From Rhizoctonia solani (Eukaryota; Basidiomycota; Agaricomycetes; Cantharellales; Ceratobasidiaceae), in contig NC_057374.1 of assembly GCF_016906535.1 (NCBI RefSeq), forward strand, positions 1,674,001 to 1,738,000: a stretch of 64,000 bases of DNA, in the 5' to 3' direction. Positions 34,918 to 45,828 of the stretch are shown one piece after another. Within the stretch, counting starts at the first letter, position 1. Every line of letters begins with the position of its first letter. The translations under genes were made by a program, and so were the position numbers. The notes beneath the pieces are model-generated. The model worked only from the letters and a program-made list of their open reading frames with translations, ran no database searches and was not told where the DNA came from.

Positions 34918-35054
34918 AGAGGAATGTTAACTGTCCGATGGTATTTATGTTAATTTTTTTCTTTAGAGCAATAGCATAGGCGCATATATTGGTAATTTCC
35001 GAGAGCACAAACCAGACCAGGTTTAGTTATTCCTATGACCAAAACTGTCTTACG

Positions 35055-38000
35055 TTAATTTGTTTCATTTTTAGCTTTGTGCCAGTTTCTTATTATGTCT
35101 GGTGCGTTCTTTAGCTCCTTTTCCGATTTCCACCTGTCCTCTTCTGGTCCGTATCCCAGCCATTGGATTTTGTATTGCCTTATACGCTTCTTTCCTCGAG
35201 TAATCATTCGCTCGCTCACTATCTTTTCTACTTTGTACTCCGGCATTTGTTCAAAGTCTTGCCGGGGAATGTGTTTAGTAGGTCGCTTCCCGAACTTTGC
35301 TGGTGATGGCTTGTAGTTTTCTAGGTGGGCAATATTGATTACGGGATGAATTCTGTAGCTACCCAGTAGTCGCAATTGGTAAGAGACGGGAGACACTTGT
35401 TCTAGAACTTCAAATGGTCCCTCGTATCTCATGTTTAGTTTATCGCCTTTACCCTTGCCTCTTTTTAGCAGCCTTAGTGAATGGGGGTTAATTAGCACCA
35501 GATCGCCTGGTTTATAGATATTATGTGTTCTATTCATATTATAGTATTTTTGCTGTAGACTCTGAGCAACCTTGAGAGCGTCTTTTGCTAGATCGCGTAC
35601 CATATCCATAGACTCCTTGAATTCTTCTGCTGACTCGCTTTCCTTAGACGGCCTTTGAACATGGTCGGCCGTTAGTGCGAGCAAATCGGCCGTGGCTAGC
35701 GGCTGAAACCCTCTGAGTAAGAATGCAGGAGTCTGCTGGGTTGCTGTATGCATACTAGTGTTGTAAGAGTGGGCTAGTCCTGGGAGTAAATACTTCCAAT
35801 TGTTCTTCATGGGGTTAGTGAATGCTCTAATGGCAGTTTCCATAGTTTGGTTCATAATTTCCGTTTGTCCGTCCGCTTGCGGGTGATACGCCGTGGTAAG
35901 AGCGCGTTTGATGCCTAGTAAACTAACTAGATGTTCCCAGAAAGCGCTGGTCCATCTAGCATCTCTATCCGTTATGATCTGTTGTGGTAATCCGTACTGA
36001 CACCATATATTGTCATGAAATAATCTAGCTGTTTCAATTTCATTTATCTGTGTAGTACACGGTAGGAAGTGTGCATATTTAGTTAGTTTGTCTATTACCA
36101 CTAGGATGGCGTTACATTTGCCGCTGGGTGGTAAGTCCATGACAAAATCCATGGATACTACTTCGAACGGCTGTTGCGGTATGGGTATAGGTTGCAAGTA
36201 CCCTCTCGGACCATGTTGGCGATGTCCAGCCTTTTGGCAAATGTCGCAGGAAAAAACGTACTGCCAAACTCCTTCTACCATTTTAGGCCAGTAGTAGACT
36301 GATGCGATTTGCTGATACGTCTTAGCCAATCCTGCATGTGCTCCTTGATTCAGATTATCATGATTTTCTTTGATAATTTCTATCTGTAATCCCTTAGGTA
36401 CGCATAGTTGATGTCTTTCCTTATTGTCTACAAAGTACAGCAATCCGTTCTCTCCCAGCTTGTACTGTGTATACGGTGGGTTTGGTTCGTTGAGTTTTGT
36501 TCGGATCTCCTCCAATACTTTTGCAAAATGATTGTCGCTTAGATAAGCTTGAAGAAACTTCTTGACTTCTGTCTGACTTATGGCTATTTGTACTGAATAA
36601 GATTTAATTATTTGACAAGGAATCTGGCCTGCAACCGTTGCAACCCAGATGTTTTCCCTTGGTCTGCTTTTTTTCTTGTCACAAGCCTTAGTGTATGCGC
36701 TGACTACTTCCAATACTTCCTGCTCGAATTTATCTCCAATCTCCTTATACAAATTCTTTAATGGGTCGTCCTCGGTGTTTAGCTTCAGTGGCGTTGAAAT
36801 GTCTGCTAATGGGCCTGTTTGATAAGGTATTCTTCTTTGGAGCCGCGAGACTGGATCTGCGTTATCATGTACTCTTCCTGCTCGGTGTACTATCTGCATA
36901 CCCGGATAAGCCAAAAACACCAATCCCCATGTCATTAGTCGTTGATTCACATTGTTGTAAGTTTTACTCCAAGTAAGGGCGGCGTGATCCGTTATTGCTA
37001 TGAATTCCGACCCTTCTAGGTATACTTGAAATTTTACTAAAGCTTCTTTTAGTGCTAACGCTTCTCTCTCGGTTGGCGAGTAGTTTCGTTCCGCTTCTCT
37101 CAGTATCCTTGACCAGTAAGCTATTACTCGTTTGACGTGCACTATCGTTTCTTCAAAGTCGCTAGCGTCCCACTCATCCCCCCGGTCACGTCGTCCTTTT
37201 GCTTGGATGCCGGTATGGCCATCCTGGGGACTGGGTTTCCTTTTTTGTATTCACCTTTTAGGTACTTGTATGCTCGTGTTCCTCTCAAGTCCTTAACTTT
37301 AATGGGCTGAACTTGCTGTAGCACTGCCCCTAACCCATAGTCACATGCGTCAGTGTATAGCCGAAAAGGCTTTCCTATTATGGGATACGCCATTACTGGG
37401 GCTGATACTAGTGCCTGTTTAGCTAGCTCAAACGCCCTTTGCTCTGTTTCTCCCCAACTCCATTTAGTTGTTTTTCTTAATAATTTAAAAAGGGGAGCTA
37501 CTATCCATGCATAGAATGGAATGTAGCTAGCAAAGTACGTCATCATTCCCAAAAATGTTTGTAATGTTGGTACGTTCTTAGGCGATTCTAGTTGTACTAT
37601 TGCGTCTACCTTTTCCTTATGTGTCAATAGTCCTAGTCGTGAAACTTTCTGCCCTAATAGTAGCAGCGATTGGTAACCTAAGTGACACTTCTTTGGGGAT
37701 AAGGTTATTTCCGCTTTAATTATAGCCTGGAATACTTCTTCTAGATGATGACAATGGTCCTCAAACTGTATGCTATATATAACTATATCATCTATGTATA
37801 CCAGCGCAAATATCCATAGGAAGGGAGCTAGTATAGCGTTCATTTCTCGTTGAAATGCTGGCGGACCGTTCCTGTACCCAAATGGTAGTCGTTTGAAATT
37901 AAACAATCCTTGATGGCATCTAAACGCCGTTTTGTCCTGGTCTTCCTCTTTGATGCTTAACTGCGTGAATCCTGCAAGGGCGTCTAGTGTGGATAGCCAT

Positions 38001-38740
38001 TGGGCTCCTTTGAGCGCATGTAAGATGTCTGTTTGCTTAGGTAATGGGTATTTGTCCGGTATGCTTACGGCGTTGAGCCTTCAATAGTCTATGCATACGC
38101 GTGGTTTACTATTTCTGTATACTACAATTACTGGGAATCCCCACGCGCTTTTAGAAGGTTCTATCACTTCCAATCGTAACCATTCCTTGATTTGCTTATC
38201 AATAACTTCACGCTTAGCTGGGGACGCTGAATACGGTGCTAAAGATATTTCCTTAGTTCCTGGCCTTAACTTGATTTCCACTTGTGCGTCATAATTTCCC
38301 AATCTTCCATTTAATCCAAATGCCAACTCGTTCTTTCTTACTATAGCCTCTAATTTTAACCGTTGTTCCCTAGTTAGATGCTCCAAGAACTGTACTTCCT
38401 CTAGCAGTTGCTCTGATGGAATTCGTTCTAGGTCTGGAACCTCGGCTGTCTTTGGTCCTCCTTCTGGGGGCCGAGTTAACTCTTCGATCTCATGGGTAGG
38501 TTTTTCTTCGGATTTTCTTTTAGCAATTACCTGTACTAGTTTGGCGTATTTGACTATATCGGCTTTCTCCTGATTGCTCAGTTTGGATTCGCGTGCTAAG
38601 CATTCCCTGGGGTCGCGCATATATCCTATGACTTCCCCCGCCTGTAGTTTTACCGGCTTGTCTGAGAAGTTCGATATCTGTACCTTAGGGTTGTTACAAC
38701 TAATGACTGAATCAGCTACTGCAAAAACCTCTTTCTTGGT
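35055..38740 (-). pseudogene. G pol (RT-RNaseH-integrase-chromodomain)
   Basis: In three pieces: 38740-38081, 38080-37142 and 37142-35055. The first encodes the linker and start of RT (KEWLRLEVIEPSKSAWGFP, PRVCIDY). A TGA at 38081-38083, where relatives have Arg (DYRRLN), follows in TTGA context. The second has RT with YIDDIVIYS and RNase H (LYTDACDYGLGAVL). A frameshift near 37150-37200 leads to the third: rest of RNase H (IAYWSRILREAERNYSP, ITDHAAL), the integrase zinc-module Cys pair (CDICQKAG), core MDFVMDLP / TDRDARW / DGQTEIMNQ intact, and a chromodomain (YKVEKIV, YKIQWLGYGPEEDRW). It lies downstream of gag in the same frame, separated by one TGA at 38741-38743. Inactive as it stands. 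Confidence 0.85.
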
Positions 38741-41700
38741 TCAATGCGATTTGAAAGTTTGATCGATGAATCCTTCGGCCTGTCCTTCTCTCCAGTTAAC
38801 TTTGACTTTCAACAACTTTATAGTGTGTGCTGGGATGGTGACTGTTTGTAGTACTTTAACTTTGACCAATCCTGCGGGTACCTTTCGTTCCTTAAGTCGC
38901 TTCTTATATTCCTTTCTTGTGCGTGCCCTTCTAAACCCGTTTTGCGTAAATCCTTGCGCTACTTCTACAAGAAAGGTATTTCCTTCCTTATCCACTCTGG
39001 GCGTGCTGTTAGATTCTTTGACTCGAATGGACCTACCCGTGTCCCCAAAAATTATGCTGGTGCCGTCGTCGTTTCTAACTAAAGATAATTGGTATTGGGA
39101 TGCAAAGTCGGTTCCTAAAATAAACGGAGTGTTCATATTTGGTACTACATAAGCTTCTACCATCATGCAAACAGGCCCTTTGTCTGTTTCAAATACCAGC
39201 GGCACTGTTACATATTGAGACAAACTACTATTGCTAGTTACTTGAATTAGTCTAAGTTTCTGGCCTATTTGTACTTTAGGCGGTGGGTCTAGGCTCTTAA
39301 GCAAGGTTTTGTTGATAAGTGTGATCTCCGACCTGGAATCGAAAGTGATTTGTTTCTTGGGTCCGTATGCATTCTGAATCCACCCTTTGATAATCGTAGC
39401 TTTTGATCCGAAGAAAGCCGTGCCGGGTGGTCTTGACATCATTCTTTTTAAAGTGATTTCATTTCCTGCCATACTGGAAAATGTGTTAGTAGCTAGTTTC
39501 AATTTCTTACCCCAACTTCTTCTAGTCGGCAACTTAGATAGCACGTATCCAGAAAACACTTTTTCCTCGTTTCCGTTGATTGATTCCCCCTCCGAGCCTA
39601 ATTCATTGCTTCCTGACGCTTCAGAAGCGCAAGCGTTCATAGACGCTGCCAACGGCTGGAGGGGTTCACAAAAATCCTGCTCCAATTCTTCGTCTTCTGA
39701 ATCGGATTCTTCCATATATGCGTCATCACACAAGTCGTCGTAAGCTTCTTGCGCCGCTCGCTCCTCGTCGCTGGCTTCCGCCATCTGCGCCCTGACATTT
39801 CTGGAGTTTTGCCTGGCGTACTTACAATTGCGGTCCCAATGCATCAGGCTTCCGCAGTGTCGGCAGGGACGGGCTTTCTTATCTTTAGGAGTTTTTCCTT
39901 TGGACACCGTCGTATTGTCCTTTGGATATGGTGGTGATTGACTACTTTTGTACCAACCGATTGGCTTGGAAGCAGTCTGCTGTGCTCGTACCTGGTTTCG
40001 ACTTTGCCTAGGGTTATCTAGCTTCTTAAGCATTGCTTTCATTTCATTTAATTGCCGTTGTATATCCGTAGTATTAGATCCTTCGTGGTTCAACAGCTTT
40101 TCTTTGTGCCATGATATCTTATCTAGGAAATCGTCCCAAGTAGTGACTACTGAAGTGTCAATGTATAATGCCCAGTGTTCCGGAGCACTGTTCATGATTT
40201 CAGTGATAAGTTCTGAGTCCGTCCAGTCGCTTAAGATAGTAAGCGCTTCCATCTTCCTGATGACATAATCTTCAGGTAACTCGTGAGGATGGTTTCTATC
40301 TCTAAACTTAGCATATAGGGCTTCGGCTTTATTTCTTTCCATGAATGTGCGATTCATGAAATGAATTGTGATAGCTCGCCTCAGGCTAGGCCAATCAGCG
40401 GTAATTTGTTGGCGATAGGCCTTATCTAAAGCGTTGAACCACCTAAGTGCCCTTCCAGTAAACCTTAAAGGTACTTGCTGCCCTAATTGAATGCGCGTGT
40501 AATTACTATATTCTGCTATATTGTTGATGGATATGATCCATCGTGATAGTCCTTTAGTTTCACCGTTCCATTCTGGTATTATTTTGGGTTTCAGTTTTGT
40601 GTCGAAGTGAACGGGCGCTGGCCGAAACGGTCTAGCCCTTGCCGCGTTAGCAACCGGGTCATTATCAGGATTATCTCCTGGTCCTCCCGGTGGTCCTTGC
40701 CCATTTCCTCTATTTGGAAAGGATCTTCGACTCTGACTAGAGCTGGGGCCGGAATCGCTATTCCCGGTTGGATCGTTCCCACCTCCTCCTTTGGGTATGG
40801 GTACTAATCGATCTCTTAACTGGTCTCTAGGCTGAAAATCTTGGAATAACTCGGTAAATCTTTGAGAAGTAGCCATACGGCTTCTGATGTGAGCCGGTAG
40901 TTTGTCCCGGTTGATAGGAATGTTTGCCGGGGCTGGCCGGGTGGCTAAATGCGGTTGCAATGGCGCCATGAAGTTGGCTCGTCGACTTACATTAGGCATT
41001 TCATTTCCGGTTGAATCTACTGGCGGTGTTCTACGCGATTGTTCCAACACACCTGAATTTCTTTGGCGTTGACCGTATCTTGGTTCGGCACTCTCGTCGT
41101 CACTGCCGGCTTCTGAGTAGATTCTTGCCGCCGGAATTCGGGGGTCTCCCAGAGCCGTTCGATCAGTTATGAAGTTAGAGTGCGGTGGCATCTCGCGTGT
41201 GGGGATGTTTCTCCTTCCCAACCTATTCTCAGATAAGGTTGGTAGTGGTCTAGGCGTAGACTGTGCTGTCGGCACTTGTAGAGTTCTAGTGGCTGCACTT
41301 CTTACTAGCATTATCGGGTCTACTTGATCTGAAACCTGATTCGCTGGGATTGACTGCTCTTCCTCCCTAATGGAGGATGGTGAACTTAGTCTATCCGGTT
41401 CTCCACTACTGGCCTGTCTCTGTGTTCGCTCTGCTAATCTTATTTCCTCGAAGGGAATCGGCCTGGGTCTAACCAATAAACGATTAAACCGTTCTCTGTT
41501 ATTGTTATCTATTCGATCCAAAGAACCCGGTTCCTGCCCTGTTTCTCGCGATTCACTGGGTGTATGCACCCAAGCAGCCGTACTTTCGGAACTTACTGGA
41601 GGAATTAGAGAGTAGTGAGGCCTAGGCGTCGGTCTTCTAGGCTGGCAAAGCATTCTATCTTTGGCTATTAAGACTGATTGACTTGGCGAACTACGAGTGG

Positions 41701-43204
41701 TAGGATACTGTGTAGATAACTCTGAGCGATGGCTGGATCCTGGATGCGTAGGATTAGTAGCCATTGTTCCCGATCTATTATTGCCACTTCCTTCGTCCAA
41801 ACTCCTTAGTGCCTGAGAGGAATGCAGAGATTCTTCACTGGCCACTCTAGTGGACAATAGCCTGGTTCCTGCATCGCTTGCTGGCTCTCCCGGCGGCGTG
41901 GTTCCGAGGCTGTAAGTGCGAGTATGCAACTCAGTTTGCAACGCTCCTAATTGCTGAATGAGATCCTCCATAATGCCAGAAGCGTCCGCACGCATGCGGT
42001 CTTGAGGTAGTTGTGAGGCTGTCAGGCTACTCTCGTTTCCTCCTTGAAAGGGATTATTCTTGCAAAACTGTAAGGCCTGTGCTCGGTCTGGTATTGATAT
42101 AGTGGAGTCTAAGTCTAGCTGCATTGTTCGGTCTTTCAGCTCGGCTTGCATAGGGTCTACATCGCTGAATTCTTCGGTAGAAATTACGGGTGAGTGCACT
42201 ATGCTACTAGTATGCTTGCTCATTAAGTCGAACAACCTTTGTATAGCTTGCTCCATTTGGTCACGAAAGCTTACAGCGGCTACTTCAAAAGCTTGGGCGT
42301 GGAATAAACACTCTTGCGCCGGCCATTGCGGTAAGGGCAACATAGAGTTTAATTCGTTCTGATCGCTAACAACCCTGTTGATTAGATTGCTGAATTCTAT
42401 GTGCAGCCTGCCGTATTCCGGCCAATGGTTTATTTCCTGAGCGGGTATTCTCCTAGTGGTAATGCGACAAGTAGGCCTGAATGTAACTACTGAATTTAAT
42501 AAATTCAATATTTGGTTTGCCCATTGCTCGCAGGCTTTCGACGGGTAACGGTTATCTTGCTGCTCCGGTATGGCCACATTGTAGAATACTCTACCCAACC
42601 TTCTATATATTTTTCGAAAGTTATTAGCTTCTTTATCTAGTCGTACTTCTGAAGTTAAAGCGGCGCTACTGGGTAGGAACTCATATTCTTTGGCTTGCTC
42701 AGCCTCCAGATCGTACTTAGTAGAGCTCGGAGCGTACGGTAGATATTTCTTAACTATTGGATCCTCTGAGAAGGATCTATCGTTCGGGCTTATAAGCAGC
42801 GCCTGTGCTTCATAATGCTGAGTTTGTAAATTACTCGATCTTGCGCTCCTAGTTCCCCGTCGTTTGCTTGGGCTCTCCGGGCTTATTCTAACGCTTTTCA
42901 TAGTAACGTCTCTCCTCCTAGTATCCTGCGGCTCCGTCGGGGTTCTTACAGCTGCTCTAGGTGGGGTTATTTGCATGGCTCCTGGCGGCAAGGGAGTATT
43001 AGTATGAGCTAGCGGAGCTCTGCTTAGTTCTTCCGGCGGAGGCGACATTGCTACCGGAGACCTGGTGGGTCTAAACGGACTGTCTAAACTCATGTCCGTT
43101 ACAGATTGATTTGGCGCCGCTCCCATTATCCCGAAAGGATTTCCTGGACTGTCCGTGGGCTGAATTGGGAGCAACGAGGACTGTCTTATAGTGTCAGCCG
43201 GCAA
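38741..43204 (-). CDS. G gag with protease domain, 1487 aa
   Basis: One long frame from ATG 43204 to TGA 38741. The first ~850 aa are Pro/Ser/Arg-rich and low complexity with no domain I recognise. About residues 870-1070 hold the capsid-like region (KLKPKIIPEWNGETKGLSRW, ALRWFNALDKAYRQ, EALYAKFRDR, PEDYVIRKMEALTIL). A zinc knuckle CRHCGSLMHWDRNC and an acidic stretch (EESDSEDEELEQDF) follow. Near the end is a retropepsin fold whose active site reads ITFDSRSEITLIN, with Arg where Gly of D-S/T-G is expected, and a later FILGTDFASQY. The closing TGA is in TTGA context and pol continues in the same frame. The stop may therefore be a mutation of CGA or a read-through site. Unusually long for a fungal Gag. 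Confidence 0.8.
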   Translation of the reverse strand: MPADTIRQSSLLPIQPTDSPGNPFGIMGAAPNQSVTDMSLDSPFRPTRSPVAMSPPPEELSRAPLAHTNTPLPPGAMQITPPRAAVRTPTEPQDTRRRDVTMKSVRISPESPSKRRGTRSARSSNLQTQHYEAQALLISPNDRSFSEDPIVKKYLPYAPSSTKYDLEAEQAKEYEFLPSSAALTSEVRLDKEANNFRKIYRRLGRVFYNVAIPEQQDNRYPSKACEQWANQILNLLNSVVTFRPTCRITTRRIPAQEINHWPEYGRLHIEFSNLINRVVSDQNELNSMLPLPQWPAQECLFHAQAFEVAAVSFRDQMEQAIQRLFDLMSKHTSSIVHSPVISTEEFSDVDPMQAELKDRTMQLDLDSTISIPDRAQALQFCKNNPFQGGNESSLTASQLPQDRMRADASGIMEDLIQQLGALQTELHTRTYSLGTTPPGEPASDAGTRLLSTRVASEESLHSSQALRSLDEGSGNNRSGTMATNPTHPGSSHRSELSTQYPTTRSSPSQSVLIAKDRMLCQPRRPTPRPHYSLIPPVSSESTAAWVHTPSESRETGQEPGSLDRIDNNNRERFNRLLVRPRPIPFEEIRLAERTQRQASSGEPDRLSSPSSIREEEQSIPANQVSDQVDPIMLVRSAATRTLQVPTAQSTPRPLPTLSENRLGRRNIPTREMPPHSNFITDRTALGDPRIPAARIYSEAGSDDESAEPRYGQRQRNSGVLEQSRRTPPVDSTGNEMPNVSRRANFMAPLQPHLATRPAPANIPINRDKLPAHIRSRMATSQRFTELFQDFQPRDQLRDRLVPIPKGGGGNDPTGNSDSGPSSSQSRRSFPNRGNGQGPPGGPGDNPDNDPVANAARARPFRPAPVHFDTKLKPKIIPEWNGETKGLSRWIISINNIAEYSNYTRIQLGQQVPLRFTGRALRWFNALDKAYRQQITADWPSLRRAITIHFMNRTFMERNKAEALYAKFRDRNHPHELPEDYVIRKMEALTILSDWTDSELITEIMNSAPEHWALYIDTSVVTTWDDFLDKISWHKEKLLNHEGSNTTDIQRQLNEMKAMLKKLDNPRQSRNQVRAQQTASKPIGWYKSSQSPPYPKDNTTVSKGKTPKDKKARPCRHCGSLMHWDRNCKYARQNSRNVRAQMAEASDEERAAQEAYDDLCDDAYMEESDSEDEELEQDFCEPLQPLAASMNACASEASGSNELGSEGESINGNEEKVFSGYVLSKLPTRRSWGKKLKLATNTFSSMAGNEITLKRMMSRPPGTAFFGSKATIIKGWIQNAYGPKKQITFDSRSEITLINKTLLKSLDPPPKVQIGQKLRLIQVTSNSSLSQYVTVPLVFETDKGPVCMMVEAYVVPNMNTPFILGTDFASQYQLSLVRNDDGTSIIFGDTGRSIRVKESNSTPRVDKEGNTFLVEVAQGFTQNGFRRARTRKEYKKRLKERKVPAGLVKVKVLQTVTIPAHTIKLLKVKVNWREGQAEGFIDQTFKSH

Positions 43205-43217
43205 GTTGGAAATAGTG

Positions 43218-44513
43218 TGTTATGGAATGACTAATTTAGACATATGCGCCCCTAATTGCCAATAGTGAATAGTGCGAACTGGAGTAATCATACTTGCTCT
43301 ATACAAATATGGGCATGAATATTACTATATTTGGAAACTGGCGGTGCTACAAGACCTTTTATACTTTATTTCCTCATTGCGCTTGCATATATACACGTCT
43401 GATTATGCGAAGTGGTCATAATATTATTTCTATGATTTATAGCATTTTTTGTATCATGCATTTATATGTAGGAACAGTACTTATAGACCATAGAACAAGT
43501 GCAAGTAAGCATGCAAGCGTCGGCGCTTAGTAATTGCAAATAAGCGCCAAAGGTCGGCGGGGTGCGCCGACGCCGATATCTCGGCGGGAAATAGGCATAT
43601 TACTGTGCAGACAAATACCAATAGGTCGGAGGCTCCGGCATCTCACTTCTCAAAAAGGAATCGCCTGATTCTAAGCCAAATTGATGGAGATACTAACCAT
43701 TTAAGTTTCTAGCTTTTTCTATGAGATCCTACCTTGCCTCAAGGTTATTTTTAGTATTCACACTAATGTAATTTAGTCATGTATGCTCTAGAACATTCTG
43801 TAAATAGCCTTGGGTCTATCTCACTAGGACATATTGGGACTAATTGGTCTTTATGTATCAAATAGCTCAGACTGTACCTCTCATGTAACTTCCCCTTTGG
43901 TACATCATGTATATAGTTATTTGTTCTCCCTCTGGGGTATATAACCCCCTGAGGGAGACCCTTTGAATACAACCTTCTTTTCATCCCATTCTTACCCCTT
44001 GTGTGAACTTGAAGATCTATTAGATCTTCTTAACTTAGTTTAGAGTGTCTTATTTCGCTTTCTTAGCCTCTTAAGCTCACTGAACTTAACCTGTAAGGTA
44101 TCTCGGCGCATATAGCCTCTAGCAAGGTCCCAACAGATACTGGGTAGCTAGGAAAGGCTCTAGGGCGACCCTGAACCTCTTGAGTAAGTCAGTTGGGAGA
44201 GTTTAAGGCCTTGAGAGCGGCATATACACCTTAACTGAGTGCGATCTCAGTCAAATAAATTACTAACAAATCCAGATAAATTGTAGTAGGTAACTAAGAC
44301 TCAATACTAGCTTTCATACTATAGGTATAAGCATAACCAACCACCTGCATCTGCAGTAATCGCTTGATTACTTGTTAAGTGTAGGGATCACCCTGATTAC
44401 TAACCTAATATAGCTAGTCTATTGCCTTTTATATCCATAGATAACTGATCTATTAATCACTTTATTATATTTTGTACTTAATTACATAGTCCCTAAAACC
44501 CTACTCTATAACA
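43218..44513 (+). repeat. Solo LTR in the G leader (related family)
   Basis: 1296 bp, TGTTATGGAATG to CTATAACA, flanked by TAGTG on both sides (43213-43217 and 44514-44518). It shares scattered similarity with the G LTR (GGCGCATATAGC…CTAG…GGTCCCAAC, AGGGATCACCCTGAT, a TATA box near 43938) but is clearly diverged, so it is a sister family. Orientation is opposite to G. It separates the gag ATG by 13 nt from the rest of the leader. Confidence 0.9.
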
Positions 44514-44684
44514 TAGTGGAAGTTGGACGATCGCCCCAAGGGGTTCGTCGCATTCTGTCCGATCTGTTTGTTCTGCGTGATGACACGGTGTGCCTAGACA
44601 TAGATGTTAGTAATACCAAGTATTGCTTAAACTACAAGTGAGATAAGAGACTACAGGTAAGAATTAGAACTGTGTAACCAACGC

Positions 44685-44705
44685 AAGGCCCTGCGGTGGT
44701 CACCA
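44685..44705 (-). promoter_or_regulatory. G primer-binding site (tRNA type)
   Basis: Directly after the 5' LTR the minus strand reads TTGGTGACCACCGCAGGG. TGGTGACCACCG would pair with a tRNA 3' end ending GGTCACCA. No self-complementary partner in the LTR was seen, unlike M, T and P. Confidence 0.5.
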
Positions 44706-44706
44706 A

Positions 44707-45828
44707 TGTTATAGATAGGGAAAATAGTTGAAAAAATAAAATACTCTAAAGAAGAAAGAAAGAGAATAAAAGAGGAGAAAAGACTAATAAGGTAACTGTA
44801 TAACTATAAAAGGTAGAAAACTTAGGAAGATAAGTAGTAAGAGAAACCTATGCTAGTGAAATTAGAGTATATTAGAATGGCTAGTTATCTTGCTAGATGA
44901 GTAAGGTGGTTAGTATCAGGGTGATCCCTACCAATAACCAGTAATTAGCGAATTACTGTTCAGCAGGCGACGCGAGGTACAAGCGAAGTAGTATAAAACC
45001 TGAATGTCAGTCTCTGGAACTCACTGTAATTTAATTGAGAATTATGGAAATTTATTTCCTTGTCTCCGACAGTAGACAAGGGGGTAAAGGCGTTGTGGAA
45101 GCACCAAACACTTAGCAGACAGCTAGGAAGTCTTGGCAGGGTCGCACTTAAACTGGTTCTAGGTTCCCTGTGTAGGTTGGGACCGTCCTAGATGCTATAT
45201 GCGCCGAACTTAAGAGCTTTAGGCTGATTTACTATGTATGATACTTAAGAAAATCAATAGAAGTCTTTGAGAGTCACACTAGGCTGAGAGAGGATGGTAA
45301 AAAAGAGATGCATTCAAAAAGGCCAGCTCAAGGGGCTATTTATACCCTTGGAGGCCTGTGATTACTATATACAGTAGGGTGAAGAAACTAATGTACATGA
45401 CATGATGAACAGAGCTAGGATGTGAGGTGAGAGCCTGTCTCCTAAAGCTATGCCTAATAAGAGTTAGTCTCTAGTTCTATAAATATTCTTTCCCCACTAA
45501 AATACATAAGGGAAAGACTGAAACAAGTAGCTCCCATAGCAGGGCCTAGGCCTCAACTCCCAGCTACTGAGGATAGTAGCTTTTGAGAAAGCATAATGCT
45601 GACTTAAATACTATAGTTTAATTAGTCCTAAGATATTAAGCCTTTTCTTTAATAAAGCGGTATCTCCCTTAATACCTCATGTATTTACATGATTAAAATT
45701 AGTAGAATATACAGAAAAATTCAGCGAATCTTACTATATACTTCCCAAGTACTCATTAAGGAGATTTCAACACCAATTTCCGTTCGCTTACTTTGCCATT
45801 CTTTACTATAGTATTCTAATCCATAACA
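44707..45828 (-). repeat. G 5' LTR
   Basis: 1122 bp, reverse orientation. Right flank ACCAC (45829-45833) is the reverse complement of GTGGT following the LTR at 10550. Confidence 0.93.

Larger units (their letters stand above)
32352..45828 (-). mobile_element. Large Ty3/Gypsy element G with an extra ORF
   Basis: About 13.5 kb between 1122-bp LTRs at 32352-33473 (3') and 44707-45828 (5'). The internal order on the minus strand is: tRNA-type primer site, leader (holding a solo LTR), gag-PR, RT-RH-IN-chromodomain, a third ORF, PPT (ACTGGGGGGGATA), LTR. The outside flanks differ (GCGTA left, ACCAC right), unlike every other complete element here, because one LTR has recombined with the copy at 9430-10550. 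Without the solo LTR it is about 12.2 kb. Confidence 0.9.

Noticed and set aside
9430..45828. Misassembly as the cause of the swapped flanks
   Set aside because: Not excluded without reads, but every broken element rejoins exactly and the junctions fall within full-length LTRs, as expected for recombination. Kept as a caveat in the finding.
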